Assembly: GCA_027310505.1 (NCBI GenBank)
Contig: DAIDAS010000409.1
Location: 1 to 5,761 of the forward strand
Reading direction: 5' to 3'
DNA length: 5,761 nucleotides
DNA from: a bacterium
GTDB taxonomy: Bacteria > Pseudomonadota > Gammaproteobacteria > Burkholderiales > Methylophilaceae
A program made the position numbers and the translations under genes. Position 1 is the first letter of the stretch. Every line of letters starts with the position of its first letter. Positions 1 through 4,818 of the stretch are shown piece after piece. Below the pieces are notes generated by a model. It did no database searches. It saw nothing but the letters and a program-made list of their open reading frames with translations, and was not told the DNA's origin.

Positions 1-10
1 CACCCGGGCC

Positions 11-454
11 ATGCGCAGCGCTTTCGAGCAGGCCACCCTCTTTGAAAACTTTACGCCGGCCGACGTTACTTCAATTTCCACATACATGCATGCCTGCCGT
101 GCCAGCAAAGGCGCCACGATTTTCCATGAAGGCGAAGCGAATGGCTACCTGTGCATACTGGCCGAAGGACTCATCGGCGTATATCGCAAAGACGAGGCCG
201 GGAACCTAGAGCGGATTAAGAGCGTACAACCAGGCGGGATCATCGGAAAAACATCCCTGATCGACGACCTCCCTTATTCTGCCAGCTTTATCGCAGAATC
301 AAACTGCATGCTGTTTCTCATGAGCCGGGAAAACTTTCGCCTGTGCGTGGATAGAAACCCGGCTCTCGCCGTACGCATGCTGCTGAAGATTGCGCAATCA
401 TTGAGCCTGCGCCTGCGGCAAGCCAGCCAAGCGCTGGCCGAATGTGTGGGGTAG
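11..454 (+). CDS. Stand-alone cyclic-nucleotide-binding (CRP-fold) domain protein, start uncertain
   Basis: The 147-residue protein is almost entirely one cNMP-binding beta-roll. It begins with LFENFTPADV (10-19), continues through the strand/turn region GATIFHEGEANGYLCILAEG (34-53) and the cassette region GGIIGKTSLIDDLPYSASF (75-93), and ends in the helix NPALAVRMLLKIAQSLSLRL. There is no helix-turn-helix after this helix, so it is not a DNA-binding CRP/FNR regulator. It is more likely a small cytoplasmic sensor or partner protein. The phosphate-binding cassette is degenerate: where family members usually have G-E and R-[ST]-A, this protein has G79-K80 and Y89-S90-A91. Cyclic AMP/GMP binding is therefore doubtful. 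The reading frame is open from this ATG to the left edge and no ribosome-binding site is visible in the ten bases before it, so the true start may lie outside the window. The next gene, 6 bp downstream, is a phosphodiesterase-like hydrolase, probably in the same operon. The fold call is firm and the ligand is unknown. Confidence 0.85.
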   Translation: MRSAFEQATLFENFTPADVTSISTYMHACRASKGATIFHEGEANGYLCILAEGLIGVYRKDEAGNLERIKSVQPGGIIGKTSLIDDLPYSASFIAESNCMLFLMSRENFRLCVDRNPALAVRMLLKIAQSLSLRLRQASQALAECVG

Positions 455-460
455 CGCCTG

Positions 461-1225
461 ATGCGGATCCGTATCCTTGGTTGCAGCGGCGGCGCATGCG
501 CCAACCTGCGCACGACAGCGCTGCTGGTTGATGACAGCATCCTGGTCGATTGTGGCACCGGCGTCGGCGATCTGACGCTGAAAGAAATGGCGAATATCCG
601 GCATGTATTTCTCACACATTCGCACCTCGATCATGTGCTGTTCCTGCCACTACTTTCGGACGCCGCACTGTCGTTGCGCGGCGGGCCGCTCACGGTACAC
701 GCCCTGCCGGACACCATCAGCGCACTCAAGGCGCATGTGCTGAACGGCGTGTTATGGCCGGATTACAGCCTGCTGCCGTCACCGGAGCAGGCATATATCC
801 GTTTCGAACCGCTGGCAGAAGGCAAACCGGTGGTGCTCGATAACCGCCATATTACCGCCCTGCCTGCCTGCCATACCGTCCCGGCTGTGGGTTACCTGAT
901 CGACAGCGGCAACGCCAGCTTCGCATTCAGCGGCGACACCACCTATTGCGAGGCATTCTGGGACACCCTGAATAAAACAGACAACCTGCACTACGTCATG
1001 ATCGAAACCACCATGTGCGATAGCGATAGCGCCATCGCCGAACGTTCGCTTCACACCACCCCCGGCCTGCTGGCACGAGGCCTGGCACGATTGCAGCAGC
1101 CGGCCCATATCCTGATTACGCATATCGAACCTGACAAGATCGCCGCAGTTCGCACCGAAATCGAGGCCATTGTCGGCAAGTTCAAGCCGCACTTCCTGCT
1201 GCGCGGGGAGGTTTTCGAGATATGA
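461..1225 (+). CDS. Metallo-beta-lactamase-fold hydrolase, class II 3',5'-cyclic-nucleotide phosphodiesterase-like
   Basis: The 254-residue protein starts with the typical first strand MRIRILGCSGG and carries the metal-binding set of the MBL fold: H53-S-H55-L-D57-H58, then H138 in ACHTVPAVGY, D159 in FSGDTT, and H221 in ITHIEP. These residues would hold two metal ions, usually zinc. The HSHLDHV stretch followed by a Ser (S66) is a near but imperfect match to the class II cyclic-nucleotide phosphodiesterase signature; the usual small residue after HLDHVx is Phe61 here. The most specific guess is therefore hydrolysis of cyclic AMP or a related cyclic phosphodiester in the cytoplasm. No signal peptide is visible. 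The gene lies 6 bp after a cNMP-binding-fold gene, which supports a cyclic-nucleotide role, and its last 4 bases overlap the start of the GreB-like gene. The start has only a weak GGGG-type ribosome-binding site but fits the family's N-terminus. Another MBL phosphodiesterase activity, such as one acting on RNA ends, cannot be excluded. Confidence 0.85.
   Translation: MRIRILGCSGGACANLRTTALLVDDSILVDCGTGVGDLTLKEMANIRHVFLTHSHLDHVLFLPLLSDAALSLRGGPLTVHALPDTISALKAHVLNGVLWPDYSLLPSPEQAYIRFEPLAEGKPVVLDNRHITALPACHTVPAVGYLIDSGNASFAFSGDTTYCEAFWDTLNKTDNLHYVMIETTMCDSDSAIAERSLHTTPGLLARGLARLQQPAHILITHIEPDKIAAVRTEIEAIVGKFKPHFLLRGEVFEI
1205..1211 (+). promoter_or_regulatory. Ribosome-binding site of the GreB-like gene
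   Basis: GGGGAGG lies inside the end of the upstream hydrolase gene, 10 bases before the ATG at 1222. It supports the start that overlaps the previous stop as ATGA, and suggests coupled translation of the two genes. Confidence 0.6.
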
Positions 1226-1740
1226 GCCGCGCTTTCGTCAAAGAGAATGACCTCGAGCATACCGGCACCGACCTGCCGGAGCGCCCGCAGAGCGAGCATC
1301 CCAACTACGTCACACCTGCCGGACTGACGCAGTTGCAGCAGCAAGCCACACAACTGGAACTGGATCGCCAGCAACTCGCTCCGCGCAAGGATGACCCAGT
1401 CGCCCGCCAGCGATTGGCCATGGTCGAACGCGACCTGCGCTACGTACAGGGCCGTCTGGAGCGCGCCATCCCGGTCGACCCGACCGAGCAGTCGACGGAC
1501 AGCATCCTGTTTGGCGCCATCGTCAACCTAGAGGACGAAAACGGCGACCATCACGAATATGCCATTGTCGGCGAAGATGAAGCCGACATCAGCCAGAACA
1601 AGGTAAGCTGGGTATCACCGCTGGCACGCGCCCTGATCGGCGCCAAAGTCGGCGACACCGTCAAATGGCGCCGACCGGCCGGCGACCTGGAGCTTGAAAT
1701 CACTGCTATCCGCTATCCCGTAGGAAAAGAAACCACATGA
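1222..1740 (+). CDS. GreA/GreB-family transcription factor with shortened coiled coil
   Basis: The protein has 172 residues. Its C-terminal half is a clear GreA/GreB FKBP-like domain: LFGAIVNLEDENGDHHEYAI (96-115), then VSPLARALIGAKVGDTVKW (131-149) and PAGDLELEITAIRY (152-165), which lines up closely with the corresponding part of E. coli GreB. The N-terminus MSRAFVKE and the YVTPAGLTQL entry (29-38) into a helical hairpin are also Gre-like. The hairpin itself (about 31-80) is roughly 14 residues shorter than in classical GreB and lacks the GDRSENADY tip that carries the two acidic residues needed to stimulate RNA cleavage; D57-D58 sit near the apparent tip instead. Gre factors bind RNA polymerase and reach through the secondary channel. 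Whether this one promotes cleavage, competes with other channel factors or does something else cannot be read from sequence. Both ends overlap neighbours by 4 bases, so it is translationally coupled within the operon. Confidence 0.88.
   Translation: MSRAFVKENDLEHTGTDLPERPQSEHPNYVTPAGLTQLQQQATQLELDRQQLAPRKDDPVARQRLAMVERDLRYVQGRLERAIPVDPTEQSTDSILFGAIVNLEDENGDHHEYAIVGEDEADISQNKVSWVSPLARALIGAKVGDTVKWRRPAGDLELEITAIRYPVGKETT
1722..1730 (+). promoter_or_regulatory. Ribosome-binding site of the nitroreductase gene
   Basis: The purine run AGGAAAAGA lies at the end of the GreB-like gene, 6 bases before the ATG at 1737 (11 bases from its AGGA core). It supports the start that shares ATGA with the upstream stop. 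Confidence 0.55.
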
Positions 1741-2342
1741 ACGTATCACAAGCCATTACAACCCGTCGCGCCGTCAAGTGGTACGACCCTGAACACCGCA
1801 TGAGTGCAGGAGAAATCGAGCAACTGATGTCGCTCGCCATGCACGCCCCCACCGCGTTCAACATCCAGAACTGGCGCTTCGTGCTGGTTCAGGACCCCGA
1901 ATTGCGCAAACAGGTTCGCGCAGCCAGCTGGGATCAGGCTCAGGTAACGGATGCCTCGTTACTGGTGGTGCTGACCGCCGACCTCAAGTCCTGGGAAAAG
2001 GAACCCTCTCGTTACTGGAAAGATGCCCCGCAGCCGGTGCGCGACTATCTCGTGCCGGCCATCGGCCAGTACTACAGCGGTCGTGACGCGGTGCAGCGCG
2101 ACGAGGCGATGCGGTCCTGCGGCATGGCAGCGATGACACTGATGCTGGCCGCCAGGGAGATGGGCTACGATTCATGCCCGATGGATGGCTTCGATTTCGA
2201 CGCCGTGGGCAAGCTGATCAACCTGCCTGCCGACCATGTTATTTCCATGTTCGTCGTCATAGGCAAAAAACTGCAGGAAGCGCAGCCGCGCGGCGGGCAG
2301 TTGCCGATGGACGAAGTCGTGATTTCCAACAAATTTGCTTAA
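1737..2342 (+). CDS. Nitroreductase-family FMN oxidoreductase
   Basis: This 201-residue cytoplasmic protein matches the nitroreductase fold across its whole length. The N-terminal FMN-phosphate motif TTRRAVKWYDP occupies residues 8-18, and the flavin-contacting segment HAPTAFNIQNWRFVLV residues 36-51. WDQAQVTDASLLVV (65-78), RDEAMRSCGMAAMTLMLAAR (121-140) and GYDSCPMDGFD (143-153) are conserved stretches of one subgroup of about 200 residues. Such enzymes form FMN dimers and use NAD(P)H to reduce nitroaromatics, quinones or similar acceptors; the natural substrate is usually unknown, and nothing here settles it. The start overlaps the stop of the GreB-like gene (ATGA) and follows a reasonable ribosome-binding site. 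The stop lies 8 bases before ybiT. No residues known to be critical appear to be missing. Confidence 0.93.
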   Translation: MNVSQAITTRRAVKWYDPEHRMSAGEIEQLMSLAMHAPTAFNIQNWRFVLVQDPELRKQVRAASWDQAQVTDASLLVVLTADLKSWEKEPSRYWKDAPQPVRDYLVPAIGQYYSGRDAVQRDEAMRSCGMAAMTLMLAAREMGYDSCPMDGFDFDAVGKLINLPADHVISMFVVIGKKLQEAQPRGGQLPMDEVVISNKFA

Positions 2343-2350
2343 GAAGAACC

Positions 2351-3946
2351 ATGCTCATTACCAATAGCATCACCATGCAATTCGGGGCCAAGCCCCTGTT
2401 CGAGAATGTCTCCGTAAAATTCGGCGACGGCAACCGCTATGGCCTGATCGGTGCCAACGGCTGCGGTAAATCCACTTTCATGAAGATTCTGGCGGGAGAA
2501 CTGGAACAAAGCTCCGGCACCATCTCGCTCGACAGCAACGAACGCATGGCCTGGTTGCGCCAGGACCAGTTCGGCTACGAAGATCAACGGGTGATTGACG
2601 TGGTGATGATGGGGCACGAGGAAATGTGGCGCGTCAACGCCGAGAAAAATGCCATCTACATGAACCCGGAAGCCACCGAAGACGACTACATGCACGCCGC
2701 CGAGCTGGAAGGCCGCTTCGCCGAATTGGACGGCTACACCGCCGAAGCGCGTGCCGGCGAGTTGCTGCACGGCGTGGGCATCCCCGTCGACCAGCACAAC
2801 GGCCTCATGAGCGCGGTTGCACCGGGCTGGAAACTGCGCGTGCTGCTGGCGCAGGCACTGTTTGCCAACCCCGACATCCTGCTGCTGGACGAACCGACCA
2901 ACAACCTGGACATCAACACCATCCGCTGGCTGGAAGACGTGCTGAACGAGCGCAACTCCACCATGGTCATCATTTCGCACGACCGCCATTTCCTTAACCA
3001 GGTCTGCACTCACATTGCGGACGTCGATTACGGCCGCATCACGATTTACCCTGGCAATTACGACGACTACATGGAAGCCTCGACCATGGCGCGCGCCCAG
3101 CAAGCCAAGGACAACGCCAAGGCCAAGGAAAAGGTCGCCGAGTTGCAGGAATTCGTACGCCGTTTCTCTGCCAACAAATCCAAGGCGCGCCAAGCCACCA
3201 GCCGCGCCAAGCAGATCGAGAAGATCAAGATCGAGGACATCAAACCGTCTTCACGCCAGTACCCGTTCATCCGCTTCGAATTCGACGACAAGGAGAAGCT
3301 GCACCGGCAGGCGCTGGAAGTGCAGAAGCTCAGCCACGGCTTTGACCGCACCTTGTTCAACGATCTGGATCTGATGATCGATGCCGGAGAACGCGTCGCC
3401 ATCATCGGCGAGAACGGCGTGGGTAAGACCACGCTGCTGCGTTGCCTGATGGGTGAACTGCAAGCGAACCACGGGCAGGTCAAATGGGCCGAAAAAGCCC
3501 GCCTCGGCTACTTCGCCCAGGATCACTCGGCACTGTTCGATACAGACATGCCGCTGTTCGACTGGATGAAGCAATGGACGCAGGAAGGTGACGACGACAC
3601 CGTGGTGCGCGGCATGCTGGGGCGCCTGCTGTTCTCCGGCGATGACGTAAAAAAGCCAGTGCGCGTGCTTTCAGGCGGCGAACAGGGGCGCATGCTGTAT
3701 GGCAAGCTCATGCTCGACCGCACCAACGTGCTGCTGATGGACGAGCCGACCAATCACATGGACATGGAATCGATCGAATCCCTCAACACCGCGCTGGACA
3801 AATACAAGGGCACGCTGATCTTCGTCAGCCACGACCGCGAGTTCGTATCATCGCTGGCAACACGCATCATCGACATCAAGCCGGATCGCGTGGAGAACTG
3901 GGTGGGGAACTACGAAGATTATCTGGCCAGCCAGGGAGTCGCCTAG
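2351..3946 (+). CDS. ybiT: ABC-F family ATPase YbiT, ribosome-associated translation factor
   Basis: The 531-residue protein closely matches E. coli YbiT (530 residues) from MLITNSITMQFGAKPLFENV to the end, NWVGNYEDYLASQGVA. It has two ABC ATPase domains and no membrane segments. Domain 1 has Walker A GANGCGKS (34-41), Walker B DILLLDEPTNNLD (175-187) with catalytic E181, and switch His H210. Domain 2 has Walker A GENGVGKT (353-360), signature LSGGEQ (440-445), Walker B with E465, and H494. The first signature is replaced by a SAVAPGWK-like stretch, as in E. coli YbiT. The charged linker at about 241-306 is the segment that in ABC-F proteins reaches into the ribosomal E site toward the peptidyl-tRNA. 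The family acts on stalled or initiating ribosomes rather than on transport. The frame is open back to 2174, inside the nitroreductase gene, but family alignment puts the start at this ATG. A weak AAGAAG site overlaps the upstream stop. It is the last gene of the operon. Confidence 0.97.
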   Translation: MLITNSITMQFGAKPLFENVSVKFGDGNRYGLIGANGCGKSTFMKILAGELEQSSGTISLDSNERMAWLRQDQFGYEDQRVIDVVMMGHEEMWRVNAEKNAIYMNPEATEDDYMHAAELEGRFAELDGYTAEARAGELLHGVGIPVDQHNGLMSAVAPGWKLRVLLAQALFANPDILLLDEPTNNLDINTIRWLEDVLNERNSTMVIISHDRHFLNQVCTHIADVDYGRITIYPGNYDDYMEASTMARAQQAKDNAKAKEKVAELQEFVRRFSANKSKARQATSRAKQIEKIKIEDIKPSSRQYPFIRFEFDDKEKLHRQALEVQKLSHGFDRTLFNDLDLMIDAGERVAIIGENGVGKTTLLRCLMGELQANHGQVKWAEKARLGYFAQDHSALFDTDMPLFDWMKQWTQEGDDDTVVRGMLGRLLFSGDDVKKPVRVLSGGEQGRMLYGKLMLDRTNVLLMDEPTNHMDMESIESLNTALDKYKGTLIFVSHDREFVSSLATRIIDIKPDRVENWVGNYEDYLASQGVA

Positions 3947-3954
3947 CGCACAAA

Positions 3955-3979
3955 AGCCGGGGTTATTTTAATTCCGGCT
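3955..3979 (-). terminator. Probable intrinsic terminator of the TonB-like gene, in the convergent gap
   Basis: AGCCGG (3955-3960) and CCGGCT (3974-3979) form a 6-bp stem around a 13-base AT-rich loop. Read on the minus strand, the hairpin is followed directly by TTTTG, a short T run. Read on the plus strand it can extend through two G-U and three A-U pairs to an 11-bp stem with a 3-base loop, but no T run follows. It includes the TAA stop of the minus-strand gene and sits 8 bases after the ybiT stop, so it may also weakly end ybiT transcripts. Confidence 0.55.
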
Positions 3980-4682
3980 CCATCTTGAATTCGATCTTGA
4001 TCACCATCCGGCTCTTGACCGGGAATGAGGCTCTCTGCCCGGGTTTGAACATCATGGATCGGAAGGCATCCATGGCAGCATCCCCAAACACATCGGGCGG
4101 ATTGCTCTCCAGCACATCGATATGCCGTACTTCGCCTTGCTCGTCGATCAAAAGCAGTAGTTTTGCATACCCTTCCACCCCTCGCGCCTTGGCAAGGTCA
4201 GGATAAACCGGCACAACCGGCTTGAGCGGGGTCGGTTGCTCGTCAAGCTCGCTGGATTTGTAATAGTAGTCCGCATCTATTGAAAGAGCCGCACTCTCTG
4301 CCGAGCGTCGGTTCTGGAAAGGCTTGGCTTGGCCGGGATCATTCGCCGGGGTGATATTCGTCCATGCCTTCATGCCCGATTCCATGTCCCGAATAGCGCC
4401 CGCATAGAGATCCGGGGTCGGCGATGGCTTGCCGGGTGCAACCACCGGAGCCAACCTGACCTGAAGAATGGTGTATTTCGCAGGCCGGCTGCCATCAATC
4501 AATTCGTTCAGCACCAGCAGCAAAGTGAGATGCAACAGCGCAGACCAGAACAGGAACACGAAGATTCCGGGTAGCTCGGGAAGTGCTGGCGAATGTGAAG
4601 CATGGCCGTTTTTCACCGAAAGCGATGTCAAGGGTGCATCCCCCTTCCCCAGCATCCGCATGAAACCCTTGAGATCAGCCAT
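3963..4682 (-). CDS. TonB-like energy transducer (TonB C-terminal domain protein)
   Basis: The protein has 239 residues with TonB architecture. A polar cytoplasmic N-terminus (1-38) precedes one membrane helix, about 39-58 (GIFVFLFWSALLHLTLLLVL). A periplasmic spacer with a few prolines follows, and then a TonB C-terminal domain, about 155-233: PVVPVYPDLAKARGVEGYAK, LLIDEQGEVRHIDVLESNPP, and AAMDAFRSMMFKPG. The membrane helix holds S47 and H51, spaced SxxxH like the conserved pair in E. coli TonB that couples to ExbB-ExbD. Such proteins carry proton-motive energy across the periplasm to outer-membrane transporters, but no exbB, exbD or receptor gene is in the window. Two in-frame stop codons (TGATGA) lie directly before this ATG, so the start cannot be further upstream. 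Met8 (4661), preceded by AAGGG at a short spacing, is an alternative start. The spacer is less proline-rich than in classical TonB. The gene lies downstream of pilY1 on the same strand. Confidence 0.85.
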   Translation of the reverse strand: MADLKGFMRMLGKGDAPLTSLSVKNGHASHSPALPELPGIFVFLFWSALLHLTLLLVLNELIDGSRPAKYTILQVRLAPVVAPGKPSPTPDLYAGAIRDMESGMKAWTNITPANDPGQAKPFQNRRSAESAALSIDADYYYKSSELDEQPTPLKPVVPVYPDLAKARGVEGYAKLLLLIDEQGEVRHIDVLESNPPDVFGDAAMDAFRSMMFKPGQRASFPVKSRMVIKIEFKMEPELK

Positions 4683-4721
4683 TCATCAACCCAGAAAACC
4701 ATCACTATGTACACATCGGGT

Positions 4722-4750
4722 CGAATATGCAATTGGCAGGTTATTTCCAA
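4722..4750 (-). promoter_or_regulatory. Weak candidate sigma70 promoter for the TonB-like gene
   Basis: On the minus strand TTGGAA (4745-4750) and TATTCG (4722-4727) are 17 bases apart, between the inverted repeat and the TonB-like start. The match is 4 of 6 for the -35 and 3 of 6 for the -10, so this is only a suggestion. It is the best-placed pair I found in the gap. Confidence 0.2.
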
Positions 4751-4756
4751 CCGTAA

Positions 4757-4783
4757 CCCGCGAGATACTGTCAGTCTCGCGGG
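4757..4783 (-). terminator. Perfect 9-bp inverted repeat after pilY1, possible terminator
   Basis: CCCGCGAGA (4757-4765) and TCTCGCGGG (4775-4783) are exact complements around a 9-base loop, beginning 35 bases after the pilY1 stop. The stem is GC-rich and strong, but the minus-strand sequence after it (TTACGGTTGG) has almost no T run. It could be a weak terminator, a 3'-end stabilising hairpin or an attenuator between pilY1 and the TonB-like gene. No comparable second copy was seen in the window. Confidence 0.5.
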
Positions 4784-4818
4784 CAGATGGAATCTGTCAC
4801 TTCAACGTGAAGTCAGGA

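Noticed and set aside
11..454. CRP/FNR-type transcription regulator
   Set aside because: The protein ends after the helix that follows the beta-roll; no helix-turn-helix domain is encoded before the stop.
2174..2350. Upstream extension of ybiT by 59 codons
   Set aside because: It overlaps the nitroreductase gene, and the family N-terminus aligns with the ATG at 2351.
2339..3193. Minus-strand open frame of 284 codons inside ybiT
   Set aside because: It is antisense to a highly conserved ABC-F gene, and its Val/Gly/His-rich composition is typical of a shadow of a GC-rich coding frame.
2351..3946. ABC-F protein as an antibiotic-resistance factor or a transporter component
   Set aside because: The whole length follows housekeeping YbiT, and there are no membrane segments or signs of mobile context.
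4709..4714. TGTACA palindrome in the gap as an operator
   Set aside because: It is only six bases, with no extended symmetry or second copy to support a binding site.
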